A stretch of 64,000 bases of DNA from Chitinasiproducens palmae (GTDB taxonomy: Bacteria > Pseudomonadota > Gammaproteobacteria > Burkholderiales > Burkholderiaceae), in the NCBI RefSeq assembly GCF_900095735.1, contig NZ_FNLO01000012.1, positions 124,404 through 188,403 of the forward strand, written 5' to 3'. Positions 33,728 through 41,796 of this stretch are shown one piece after another. The notes under the pieces were generated by a model. The model was not told the DNA's origin. It worked only from the letters and a program-made list of their open reading frames with translations, and made no database searches. Positions within the stretch are counted from its first letter, which is position 1. Every line of letters starts with the position of its first letter. The position numbers and the translations under genes were made by a program.

Positions 33728-35212
33728 ATGACGTCCCAACGCACAGGGTCAAGAAAGCCGAAGATGACTGGGACATCAAAGACGCTCGTCGCGTCGCTGG
33801 CCGCCGCGCGCGACGGCGGCACGCCGCTCCATCTGCAGATCTACCGGCGTTTTCGAGATGCCATCGCGGCTGGCGAACTGCGTCCCGGTGAGCGGGTGCC
33901 ATCGGTTCGCAGCCTCGCAAGCGAGCTAGGTGTGGCGCGTGGAACAGTCGAAGTCGCGTATCAACTGCTGGGCAGCGAAGGCTACTTCCTGGCACGCGGC
34001 CCGGCCGGCACGGTCGTCTCTCCCCACCTCGCCGCGCCGCCGCAGCAGCCGCAACCGCAACCGCAGCCCGAACACCCGGCGTGGCGCGACGCGGCGAGCG
34101 ACGACGTTGCCGCGGCTGCGGCACCGTGGCCGTTCCAGCTCGGCCTGCCCGCGCTCGACGCGTTCCCGCGCAAGACATGGACACGACTGGCGAGCCGCGC
34201 CGCGCGCAGTCTGGACACCGCCGCGTTGCGTTACCCGGACCCTGCCGGCCTGCCATCGCTGAGGCATGCCATCGCCGGCTATCTCGGCGTCTCGCGCGGC
34301 TTTGCATGCAGCGCCACTCAGGTCTTCGTGACGGCAGGCTACCGTGGCGCTCTGGATTTGATCTGCCATGCCGTGCTGCGCGGCGGCGATCTCGGGTGGC
34401 ACGAAGATCCAGGCTATCCGCTGGCAAGCGCGTTCCTGGCGCGGGCGGGAATGCGTCTGACGCCTGTGCCGGTCGACGACGAGGGCTTGAATGTACAACT
34501 CGGCCGGCAACGCGCGGAGCATGCGCGCTTCGCGCTGGTGACGCCGACGCACCAGAGCCCGACCGGCTGCGCGCTGTCCCTTCGACGCAGGCTGGCGCTG
34601 CTGGAGTGGGCGCGCGAGCGCGACGCATGGGTCATCGAGGACGACTACGACAGCGAATTCCGGTACAGCGGGCGGCCGTTGCCGGCGTTACGCAGCCTTG
34701 ATCGAGACGAGCGCGTGCTTTACGCCGGAACCTTCAGCAAGGTGCTGTTTCCAGGTTTGCGGTTGGCGTATCTGGTCGCGCCTGCGTCGCTGGTACCACG
34801 CTTCGCGCAAGCAGCCCGGCATCTGCCCGGCCCCGGTGCGATCCAGCCGCAGCAGACCGTCGCGGCATTCATCGAGGACGGCCACTTCGCCCGTCACCTG
34901 CGGAAGATGCGCACGCTCTACGCGACGCGCCGCGCGTGGCTCGCCGATGCGTTGACCGAGACCTTCGGCGCACGAGTGCGGGTGCGTCCGCAAGCCGGCG
35001 GCATTCATCTGCTGGTCGATCTGCTCGATCAGCGGCCCGACATCGTACTGGCCGGCGCGGCGCAGGCGGACGGGCTGGCCGTGCAAGCGCTCGGCGCATG
35101 GCAGTGTGCCGCCGCCCCAGGCGGACTGTTGCTCGGCTTCGCGAATATCGCCAGCCGCGCCGACGCCACGACGCTGGTGCTGCGCCTGCGCGACGCCTTC
35201 GCGCGCGCGTGA
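33728..35212 (+). CDS. MocR/PdxR-type GntR regulator with aminotransferase domain
   Basis: A 494-residue regulator: a GntR winged helix (about 32-100, LHLQIYRRFRDAIAAGELRPGERVPSVRSLA split here as LRPGERVPSVRSLA), a Pro-Gln linker (about 102-118) and a class I aminotransferase-like domain (about 135-490). The PLP lysine is Lys338 in GTFSKVLFPGLRLAY, and DDYDSEFRY at 305-313 is the usual PLP-contact segment. MocR proteins sense PLP or amino-aldehyde derivatives. The neighbouring divergent AhpD-like gene is the probable target. An ATG at 33764 is an alternative start; 33728 has TAAGAGA before it. Not linked in sequence to any vitamin B6 gene here. Confidence 0.92.
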   Translation: MTSQRTGSRKPKMTGTSKTLVASLAAARDGGTPLHLQIYRRFRDAIAAGELRPGERVPSVRSLASELGVARGTVEVAYQLLGSEGYFLARGPAGTVVSPHLAAPPQQPQPQPQPEHPAWRDAASDDVAAAAAPWPFQLGLPALDAFPRKTWTRLASRAARSLDTAALRYPDPAGLPSLRHAIAGYLGVSRGFACSATQVFVTAGYRGALDLICHAVLRGGDLGWHEDPGYPLASAFLARAGMRLTPVPVDDEGLNVQLGRQRAEHARFALVTPTHQSPTGCALSLRRRLALLEWARERDAWVIEDDYDSEFRYSGRPLPALRSLDRDERVLYAGTFSKVLFPGLRLAYLVAPASLVPRFAQAARHLPGPGAIQPQQTVAAFIEDGHFARHLRKMRTLYATRRAWLADALTETFGARVRVRPQAGGIHLLVDLLDQRPDIVLAGAAQADGLAVQALGAWQCAAAPGGLLLGFANIASRADATTLVLRLRDAFARA

Positions 35213-35227
35213 CACGACGTCGGGCGA

Positions 35228-36019
35228 CTATCGTGGCGCGGTTGCAGCCACGGACAAGGCGTCCGGAGCGCGACGCAGCGTGCGCCGCGCGAACATCGCG
35301 AAGCTCGCCTTGACCACGCTGGGCTGCAGCAGAAAGTCGTGCGACTCCTTGGCGAGCACGGGATCCACCTCCTGCACCGGACCCAGCGTCTCCGCCATCA
35401 ACTGGTTGCGCGCGGCACGCTCGATCAGTACCGACAGGTAGGCGGTCTCCTCGATCGATGAGGTGGCCGCGAGAAAGCCGTGATTGGCCAGCAGGATCGT
35501 GCGCCGATCGCCAAGCGCGCCGGAAATGATTTCGCCTTCGTTGTCGGCGATCGGCAGTCCCGGCCATTCTTTCAGGAACGCGCAGTCGTCCGCGAACGGC
35601 GTGGCGTCCATGTGCGCCACGCGCAGCGGGCGGCCCGTCATCGACAAGGTCGAAACATAGGGCGGATGCGTGTGGACAATGCATCGCACATCGGGCCGGC
35701 GCCGATAGACCCACATGTGGAAGCGGACTGCCGGATTCGGCATGCCGGGGCCGTCGAGCACCTTCATCGATTCGTCCATGCGAATCACGTGGCGCGGCTC
35801 GATTTCGTCGAAGCCAACGGCCATCGGCGTGGTCAGGTAGCTGCCGTCGTCGCAGCGAACGCTGATCTGACCGGCAAGCGTCTCGGAATGGCCTTCCAGC
35901 GCGAGCATCCGGCACGTCAAGACAACCTTCTCGATGTCGGTCCAGCTGCCGAGATCGAGGCGATTCGTCATGTCGGCCACGGCGCGGTCGGTGACCGCCT
36001 GTTTCACTTCGTCAAGCAT
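35228..36019 (-). CDS. Class II aldolase/adducin family protein
   Basis: A 263-residue zinc-dependent class II aldolase-fold protein. The metal site is His-x-His in IVHTHPPYV plus a third histidine in LLANHGFLA, and the sugar-phosphate loop region is HSETLAGQISVR. Relatives include fuculose-1-phosphate aldolases, ribulose-phosphate epimerases and decarboxylases of 3-dehydro sugar acids; the phosphate-binding residues are not clear here. It is the third gene of a transporter-GST-aldolase operon and overlaps the GST gene by 8 bases. Two consecutive ATGs (36022, 36019) follow a GGAGAG site; 36019 has the better spacing. Confidence 0.88.
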   Translation of the reverse strand: MLDEVKQAVTDRAVADMTNRLDLGSWTDIEKVVLTCRMLALEGHSETLAGQISVRCDDGSYLTTPMAVGFDEIEPRHVIRMDESMKVLDGPGMPNPAVRFHMWVYRRRPDVRCIVHTHPPYVSTLSMTGRPLRVAHMDATPFADDCAFLKEWPGLPIADNEGEIISGALGDRRTILLANHGFLAATSSIEETAYLSVLIERAARNQLMAETLGPVQEVDPVLAKESHDFLLQPSVVKASFAMFARRTLRRAPDALSVAATAPR

Positions 36020-36677
36020 CATCTCTCTCCATTGCATTGATCGTGTCGCCTGCCGCTCGGCCAGTCGCCGGTGGCAGACCGGGCATCGACACATATCCGT
36101 CCAGTGCGGCAACGCGCGCGATCCAATGCAGCACGTTGCCAAAATCGTCCAGCGGCACGCGGCCTTCGCGCGCCAGCCCAACGTAGGGGAAACAGGCGAG
36201 GTCCGCGATCGTCGGGCGTGCCGCCGCCAGCCAGGATCGGCCTGCCAATGCGCCGTCCAGCACTTGCAGCGCACGCAGTCCCTTCGCCTGGGCCGCGCCA
36301 ATATCGACGGCCTCGCCAAGCAGATAGTGCACGCGTGCCGGCTGCAGGCTGTTGCCGATCTCGTTTGCGGCGAACGACAGCCAGCGCGCCACCTCGCCTG
36401 CCTCGAATGGGTCCGCCCCCAACCACTGCGACCCGTAGCGGTGCGCCAGATAGGTCAGGATCGCCTGGCTGTCGCATACGACATGACCTGCGTCGTCGAA
36501 GACGGGGATCTGCCTCGCCGCATTCAAGTGTCCGAACCACGGCGCGTGGTGGGCGCCATTCGGCACATCGACCAACTCGCTGCGGTAGTCGAGGGCCAGC
36601 ATCGACAGGAGCAGGCGAACCTTGTGGCAGTTTCCGGACAGCGGATGATCGTAGAGGATGCGTGCGGACCGGTTCAT
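36012..36677 (-). CDS. Glutathione S-transferase
   Basis: A 221-residue GST with N-terminal thioredoxin-fold domain (ILYDHPLSGNCHKVRLLLSML, IPVFDDAGHVVCDSQAILTYLA with the glutathione-contacting Asp-Ser pair) and a helical C-terminal domain from about 90 (SWLAAARPTIADLACFPYV). The N-terminal SGNCHK resembles the beta/zeta-like bacterial groups, with Ser or Cys as the glutathione-activating residue. It has a GGAGGTGG ribosome-binding site, overlaps the carrier gene by 4 bases (ATGA) and the aldolase gene by 8. This tight coupling suggests glutathione-dependent processing of the imported compound. Confidence 0.92.
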   Translation of the reverse strand: MNRSARILYDHPLSGNCHKVRLLLSMLALDYRSELVDVPNGAHHAPWFGHLNAARQIPVFDDAGHVVCDSQAILTYLAHRYGSQWLGADPFEAGEVARWLSFAANEIGNSLQPARVHYLLGEAVDIGAAQAKGLRALQVLDGALAGRSWLAAARPTIADLACFPYVGLAREGRVPLDDFGNVLHWIARVAALDGYVSMPGLPPATGRAAGDTINAMERDDA

Positions 36678-37984
36678 TCCACCTCCGTGGGTTTCATCAA
36701 CCATGCGCTCAATGCGCCGATCAGACCAAGGCCGGCGAGATAGATGCCGACCGAGCCGATGCCGCCCATCCGGGCCACCAGCGTGGCGTCGATCAGGGGC
36801 GCGAGGCCACCACCGAGCGCGGCCGCCACCTGGATGCCGATCGAGATTCCGGAGTAGCGCAGCTCGGGCGGAAACTGGGCGCTGTACAGGCTCGACTGCG
36901 GGCCGAAGATAATCGGATAGTTCAGCGCCAGCGCGACCACGGCGGCGCCGGTGAACGATGACAGCGAGCCACTGCCCATCGCATGGAACAACGGCACGGC
37001 CATCACGGCCATCAGCAAGGTGCCGATGATGTACAGGCGCCGCGCGCCGATCTTGTCGCCGATCCAGCCGAACAGCGGAATCGTGAAGATCTGGCAGGCG
37101 GAGCCGATCATGATCGCATTCAGGGCGTCGCCACGCGTGAAGCCGAGGTTGCCGATCGCATAGGAAATCGAGAAAACGACGATCGTATAGACCAGCGTGA
37201 CTTCAGCCAGCTTGCCGCCGATCGCCAGCAGCAGCGGGCGCTTGTGGTGCGCCAGCACGTCCCGCGCGGGCACCGCGGCAATGCGACGTTGCGCCTTGAC
37301 CGCCGCGAAATCCGGTGTTTCATCGACCTTCAGCCGAATGAAGATGCCGACCACGACCAACGCCGCGCTGGCGAGGAATGGAATGCGCCAGCCCCAGCTG
37401 AGGAAGCTGGCATTCGGCAGCATGTTGACTAGCGCGAAGGCGCCTGTTGCCATCAGGATGCCGATCGGCGCGCCTGCTTGCGGCAGGCTGCCAAAAAACG
37501 ATTTCGCGCGGGGCGGCGCATGTTCGACCGCCATCAGCATCGCGCCACCCAGTTCGCCGCCAAAGGAGATGCCCTGTCCGATGCGGAGCAGAACCAGCAA
37601 CACAGCGGCCCAGATGCCGATCGAATCGTAGGTGGGTAGCAGCCCGATCAGCGTCGTACACACGCCCATCAGCACGAGGCTGAGAATCAGAATCGATTTG
37701 CGCCCGATGCGGTCGCCGAAGTGACCGAAGATCACGCCACCCAGCGGTCGAGCCAGCAGGCCCGAAGCAAATGCGCTGAACGCCGCCAGGGTGCCGGTCG
37801 CCGGATCGAGACTGGGAAAGAACAGCTTGTTGAACACCAGTGCGGCGGCCGTACCGTATACCAAAAAATCGAATGCTTCGATGGCCGTCCCCGCCATCGA
37901 GGCCGCCGCTACCCTCACCAACTGCCGATCGGCCGGCGCGCCACTGGCGGCCAGGCCGGGCGCGTCTCGCGCTACGTCGCTCAT
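36674..37984 (-). CDS. MHS-family MFS carrier (ProP/KgtP/ShiA type)
   Basis: A 436-residue proton symporter of the metabolite:H+ symporter group. It shows ASMAGTAIEAFDFLVYG at TM1, ARPLGGVIFGHFGDRIGRKS between TM2 and TM3, RIGQGISFGGELGGAMLMAVEHAP in TM4, and a second-half loop FGWIGDKIGARR. MHS carriers move carboxylates or betaines. Start at 37984 (MSDVARD) follows a GGAGAGAAAG site. It is the first gene of the operon with GST and class II aldolase and is divergent from the XRE-cupin regulator, with the palindrome at 38062-38080 between them. Confidence 0.93.
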   Translation of the reverse strand: MSDVARDAPGLAASGAPADRQLVRVAAASMAGTAIEAFDFLVYGTAAALVFNKLFFPSLDPATGTLAAFSAFASGLLARPLGGVIFGHFGDRIGRKSILILSLVLMGVCTTLIGLLPTYDSIGIWAAVLLVLLRIGQGISFGGELGGAMLMAVEHAPPRAKSFFGSLPQAGAPIGILMATGAFALVNMLPNASFLSWGWRIPFLASAALVVVGIFIRLKVDETPDFAAVKAQRRIAAVPARDVLAHHKRPLLLAIGGKLAEVTLVYTIVVFSISYAIGNLGFTRGDALNAIMIGSACQIFTIPLFGWIGDKIGARRLYIIGTLLMAVMAVPLFHAMGSGSLSSFTGAAVVALALNYPIIFGPQSSLYSAQFPPELRYSGISIGIQVAAALGGGLAPLIDATLVARMGGIGSVGIYLAGLGLIGALSAWLMKPTEVE

Positions 37985-38061
37985 CGCTTTCTCTCCGGTG
38001 GCGGCTGCCGCCGCGTTGTGGATGCCGTGCGTCATCCCGATTTGTCCGACCTTTCGTCTAG

Positions 38062-38080
38062 TGGACAACTTTGTTGTCCA
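38062..38080. promoter_or_regulatory. Perfect palindromic operator in the MHS carrier / XRE-cupin divergent region
   Basis: TGGACAACTTTGTTGTCCA is a perfect inverted repeat with 8-bp arms and a 3-base centre. It lies about 80 bases before the carrier ATG and about 130 before the regulator ATG, in an otherwise AT-rich intergenic stretch. Position and symmetry fit an operator for the dimeric XRE-cupin protein encoded next to it. Confidence 0.75.
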
Positions 38081-38208
38081 ACCAGCCGCAGTCTAATCGC
38101 TTAAAATTCCTCGCAACAAAGAAAAAAATTAGGCATTTACCCGACCACGGGATGAGGAGGCCACTTTTGTCGGCAGACAGGCAGACCGCGCCCACTCGCG
38201 GTGAAGAG

Positions 38209-38781
38209 ATGGCGCCACCCGAGACAGCGCAACGTCCCGCCGGCGAGGTGGCGCGCGCAATGCGCTTGCGGCGCGGCCTGACGCTCGATCAGTTGGCGAG
38301 CGACGCGGGCCTCTCGAAGGGCCATCTTTCCCGTTTCGAACGGGGCGAAAAGACCGTGTCATTGGCCGCACTGATGCGCGTCGCGCAAGCGCTCGACACC
38401 TCGGTGGCGACGCTGCTGGGCGAGCAGACCGACCGCAGCGTGCTGCACACGGTGCGCACCGAGCAACGACACTTCCGTAGCGACGGCGACGGCGGTTATG
38501 CATACGCGCCGCTGAGCCGGGCCAACGGTGGCGACGGTCCGACCGCCCTGCTGTTGCGGTTGACCGCCGATGCCGTCGTGCGCGAAGCGGCCTTCCATCC
38601 GGGCGACGAAATCTTCTTCGTTCTGAGTGGCGCAATCGAGATCGAACTGGCGGACCACTCGCTGATCCTGCGCGAAGGCGACTATGCTCAGTTTCCCGGA
38701 TTGGTCAGACATCGGATCCGCAGCGTCGGTGCGGACGCCCAGGTCCTGATCGTGGTCACCGGGCACGAGCCGGCCGGTTGA
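38209..38781 (+). CDS. XRE-family regulator with C-terminal cupin
   Basis: A 190-residue regulator: an N-terminal Cro/CI helix-turn-helix (about 12-68, LDQLASDAGLSKGHLSRFERGEK region) and a C-terminal cupin_2 effector domain (about 115-185, FHPGDEIFFVLSGAIEIEL and LREGDYAQFPGLVRHRIRS). This layout, as in PuuR, usually senses a small metabolite and represses the divergent transport/catabolic operon, here carrier-GST-aldolase. ATG 38209 (after GTGAAGAG) gives the normal family length; an ATG at 38152 would add 19 residues. Confidence 0.9.
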   Translation: MAPPETAQRPAGEVARAMRLRRGLTLDQLASDAGLSKGHLSRFERGEKTVSLAALMRVAQALDTSVATLLGEQTDRSVLHTVRTEQRHFRSDGDGGYAYAPLSRANGGDGPTALLLRLTADAVVREAAFHPGDEIFFVLSGAIEIELADHSLILREGDYAQFPGLVRHRIRSVGADAQVLIVVTGHEPAG

Positions 38782-38940
38782 ACGTCAGCCACGGCCTGAG
38801 CGGCACGCGACGCGAAGTTGCAGCGGTGCAGTGATGAGGTGACGAAGTGGCGAAGCGAGAAAGTGACGATTGGGCCGCATTCGTTGTTACGATGACGGCC
38901 CTTGCATGCCACGCATACGCAACGCGGAGCGCACACCACG

Positions 38941-39603
38941 ATGTCCTACCTTCTCTATTACAGTCCGAGCACCGCGAGCATGCCGGTGCACTGGATGTTG
39001 CTTGAACTGGGCGTGCCCTTCGAAGCCAGGCTCATCGACTTCGCCACCGGCGCGCAGCGTTCGGCAGATTACCTTCGCCTCAATCCCGCGGGGCGCGTGC
39101 CGACGCTGGTCGTCGACGGCGTGCCGCGCGGCGAGTCGGCTGCGTTGCTGATGCTGCTCGCCGAACGCCACCCTGAAGCGGGCCTTGCGCCGGCGCCCGG
39201 CAGTGCCGCGCGTCCGGTATGGCTCGAAACGATGGTCTTTCTGGCGAATTCCGTGCTGCCGGCAATGCGCGGCTGGTTCTACGCCGACAAGGATGGCGAC
39301 CCGGCCGGCGCCGATGCCGTCAGGGATTTCGCGCGGCGTCAGATCGAATCCGGCATGCAGCGGCTCGACGACCGCCTGAGCGATGGACGACAGTATTTGC
39401 TTGGCGAACAACTGAGCACGGCCGACCTGCTTGCCCTGGTGCTGATGCGCTGGACGCGCCACATGCCGCGGCCCGCGACTTCCTGGCCGAATCTCGCAAT
39501 CTACATCAAGCGCTTGCGACAGCGGCCGGCGTTCGTCGAGGTCAACGCGCGCGAGGGACTGAGCGACTGGCTGAACGACGACCCCACCGCACCGCCCGCA
39601 TGA
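38941..39603 (+). CDS. Glutathione S-transferase (second)
   Basis: A 220-residue GST: N-terminal thioredoxin fold with YYSPSTASMPVHWMLLELGVPFE (first 20 residues of the domain carry the Ser/Thr of the active site), RVPTLVVDG, GESAALLMLLAERHPEAGL, and a C-terminal helical bundle ending with PNLAIYIKRLRQRPAF. It is like the YfcG/GstA-related groups. It is monocistronic, 160 bases after the XRE-cupin gene, and not closely similar to the GST at 36012. The substrate is unknown. Confidence 0.92.
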   Translation: MSYLLYYSPSTASMPVHWMLLELGVPFEARLIDFATGAQRSADYLRLNPAGRVPTLVVDGVPRGESAALLMLLAERHPEAGLAPAPGSAARPVWLETMVFLANSVLPAMRGWFYADKDGDPAGADAVRDFARRQIESGMQRLDDRLSDGRQYLLGEQLSTADLLALVLMRWTRHMPRPATSWPNLAIYIKRLRQRPAFVEVNAREGLSDWLNDDPTAPPA

Positions 39604-39666
39604 ATTCGCCTGGCATCGACTGAGATGGACGCGGCCGGGCAGCCGGCTGGCAGCCCAAACCACCGC

Positions 39667-39729
39667 GCATTACGCATTACGCATTACGCATTACGCATTA
39701 CGCATTACGCATTACGCATTACGCATTAC
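39667..39729. repeat. Nine perfect tandem copies of a 7-bp unit
   Basis: GCATTAC is repeated nine times without interruption in the gap between the convergent GST (ends 39603) and AraC (ends 39772) genes. The AT-rich unit stands out against GC-rich surroundings. A heptamer array of this length is prone to strand slippage; here it is outside both coding regions, so an effect on expression would have to be through transcript ends. Confidence 0.97.
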
Positions 39730-39771
39730 GCAGCAAACGGGCTCGCGCAGTCGGTGCAACGAGGGCGCAGG

Positions 39772-40722
39772 CTAGGCGGCGCGCCGCTCCCCGCCATGCT
39801 CGGCGGAACGCGGGTCGCCGGCGGGTGGGCGGACCGCGGCGGAGAGCGCGTCCCCGCGCGTGTCGCGCTTCGGCGATGCGCCGAACATACGCGAGTACTC
39901 GCGGCTGAATTGGGACGCGCTCTCGTAGCCGACGCCGAACGCCGCCGACTCGACGCTCACGCCGTCGGCAATCATGAGCCGGCGCGCTTCCAACAGCCGC
40001 AATTGCTTCTGGTATTGCAGCGGCGTCTGGCCGGTCAATGCCTTGAAGCGGCGATGCAACACGGACGGGCTCATGCGCGCAACGGCTGCCAGTGCTTCCA
40101 GCCGCACGGTTTCAGCGAAGCGTTCCCGCACATGATGAACGGCGGCGATCACGCGTTGCGATGCGCCTTCGGCGTGACTGATGCGAACGAGCTTGGCGCC
40201 GTCCGGCCCGGCCAACAGCCAGTAGCAGATTTCCCGCACGAGCATCGGAAAGAGGATCGACAGCGCATCCGGCGTATCGAGCAAACGGACCACGCGGATA
40301 GCGCAGTCGGTCAGCGGACCCGCGATATCGACCACGAACGCGCTGCGTTCGCTGCCATCGTTGGGCATCGGTGGTACCTCCATCTCCTCGATCAAGCTGC
40401 GCATGATCGCCAGGTCCAGCTCGATGGCCAGGACCAGGCACGGACTGTCCGGGCTGGCTTCCACCACGCGCCCGACCGAGGGCGTGGCGACCCCGACCAC
40501 CAGCGCTTCGCCTGCCCGGTAGACCAGACGTCCCTCCCCGAAGGTCGCCCACTTCGCGCCCTGCGCGACGATACATATCGAGGGCTTCGAGAACAGATGC
40601 GTCGGCGGCTTCGGATGATCCGACCGCAGGATGCCGATCTCCCCGGCCACCGTTCGGATCACGCTGACCGCGGGGCGGGACTGCGTATAGCGCATCAGGA
40701 CCTGCGCCAACGTTTCGGCCAT
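39772..40722 (-). CDS. AraC family transcriptional regulator
   Basis: A 316-residue regulator with an AraC_N-type arm/cupin domain (about 15-180; SICIVAQGAKWATFGEGRLVYRAGE split as SICIVAQGAKW and VYRAGEALVVG) and a C-terminal pair of helix-turn-helices (about 195-290; LEALAAVARMSPSVLHRRF and SAAFGVGYESASQFSREYSR). It is divergent from an SDR gene 155 bases away, the usual target for this subgroup. The shared region has three 10-bp direct repeats. The ATG at 40722 is near a weak AGTGGAGC site. The C-terminus is extended by a proline/arginine-rich tail. Confidence 0.92.
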   Translation of the reverse strand: MAETLAQVLMRYTQSRPAVSVIRTVAGEIGILRSDHPKPPTHLFSKPSICIVAQGAKWATFGEGRLVYRAGEALVVGVATPSVGRVVEASPDSPCLVLAIELDLAIMRSLIEEMEVPPMPNDGSERSAFVVDIAGPLTDCAIRVVRLLDTPDALSILFPMLVREICYWLLAGPDGAKLVRISHAEGASQRVIAAVHHVRERFAETVRLEALAAVARMSPSVLHRRFKALTGQTPLQYQKQLRLLEARRLMIADGVSVESAAFGVGYESASQFSREYSRMFGASPKRDTRGDALSAAVRPPAGDPRSAEHGGERRAA

Positions 40723-40769
40723 GACGGTGCTCCACTGTGGACTGGCTTTCCGACTATAAGCGAACGCGC

Positions 40770-40797
40770 GCAAGAATAGGCAAGAATAGGCAAGAAT
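40770..40797. promoter_or_regulatory. Three direct 10-bp repeats between AraC and SDR genes
   Basis: GCAAGAATAG occurs twice in direct succession and GCAAGAAT a third time, i.e. one unit per helical turn, roughly 50 bases upstream of the AraC start and 80 upstream of the SDR start. Directly repeated sites on one face of the helix are typical for AraC-type activators, so this is a candidate binding region. Confidence 0.5.
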
Positions 40798-40877
40798 CCG
40801 CGCGTTTCGCCCATTCACCGCGATGGCTCGAGGTCGGCAGAATGCCACCTCATACCAGCCACAGGGAAGCCAACACC

Positions 40878-41663
40878 ATGGAAAACACGCAAGCGCCCGT
40901 GTCGCAGATCGCACCCCGGATCGCACTCGTCACCGGGGGCAGCCGCGGCATCGGGCGCAATACCGTGCTGTGTCTCGCAAAACGCGGCGTTCGCTCGATC
41001 TTCACCTATCGCGCCAACCGTGCGGCAGCGGACAACACAGCGGCGCTTGCCGCGCAGGCCGGTGCCCCAGCGATCGCCCTCCCGCTCGATACCGGCGACG
41101 CGAGTACCTTCGACCGCTTTGCAGACAGCGTCCGCGCGGTCCTCGCCCAGACAGGGGCGGATCGTTTCGATTATCTGGTCAACAACGCCGGCATCGCTTC
41201 GACGGCCACACTCGAAAACGGCACGGCGGCAGAACTGGACCGGCAATTCGCCGTGCATTTCAAGGGCGTGTTTCTGCTCACGCAAACGCTGCTGCCGTTG
41301 ATCAACGACGGCGGCCGCATCGTCAACGTGTCGTCGGGGCTTGCCAGAGTCGCGATGAACGGCCGCGCGATTTACGGCCCGATGAAGGCGGCGGTCGAGG
41401 CGCTGACGCGCTACATGGCGTTGGAACTGGGTGCCCGACGCATCGCGGTGAACGTCGTGGCACCCGGCGCAATCGCGACGGATTTCAGCGGCGGCGTCGT
41501 GCGAGACAATCCGGAGGTGAACAAGTTGGTCGCCTCGCACACGGCCCTGGGTCGCGCGGGCCTGCCCGAAGACGTCGGCCCGGTGATTGCGGGCCTGCTC
41601 TCCGACGAGTTCGGGTGGGTCAATGCGCAGCGTATCGAAGTGGCCGGCGGCATGCAGATCTAA
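40878..41663 (+). CDS. Short-chain dehydrogenase/reductase
   Basis: A 261-residue classical SDR. The cofactor loop is TGGSRGIGRNT (about 19-29), NNAG follows at about 96-99, and the catalytic Ser ... Tyr-x-x-x-Lys is present in VSSGLARV and IYGPMKAAVEAL. The Arg after the first glycines and FTYRAN at strand 2 suggest NADPH preference. The C-terminus FGWVNAQRIEVAGGMQI is normal. It is probably the target of the divergent AraC regulator, an arrangement common in Burkholderiaceae for stress- or aldehyde-related reductases. Substrate unknown. Confidence 0.93.
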   Translation: MENTQAPVSQIAPRIALVTGGSRGIGRNTVLCLAKRGVRSIFTYRANRAAADNTAALAAQAGAPAIALPLDTGDASTFDRFADSVRAVLAQTGADRFDYLVNNAGIASTATLENGTAAELDRQFAVHFKGVFLLTQTLLPLINDGGRIVNVSSGLARVAMNGRAIYGPMKAAVEALTRYMALELGARRIAVNVVAPGAIATDFSGGVVRDNPEVNKLVASHTALGRAGLPEDVGPVIAGLLSDEFGWVNAQRIEVAGGMQI

Positions 41664-41796
41664 GCCGCCAGAACGCGCGCCGGGACTGCGGTGCGCCTGT
41701 GCCGAACGCGAGCGCTGGAACGAAGCACCCGCGCGTCCCTCGACACAACGCCGCCGGGCGAGAGCCAGCCTCGCCCGCTCAAGCGCCGCGTTCGTC

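Noticed and set aside
39667-39729. CRISPR array
   Set aside because: Repeats are directly adjacent 7-mers with no spacers and no cas genes are in the window.
39625-40779. Reading frame with repeated LRITHYA peptide
   Set aside because: The peptide repeat is only the translation of the GCATTAC array and the rest is antisense to the AraC gene.
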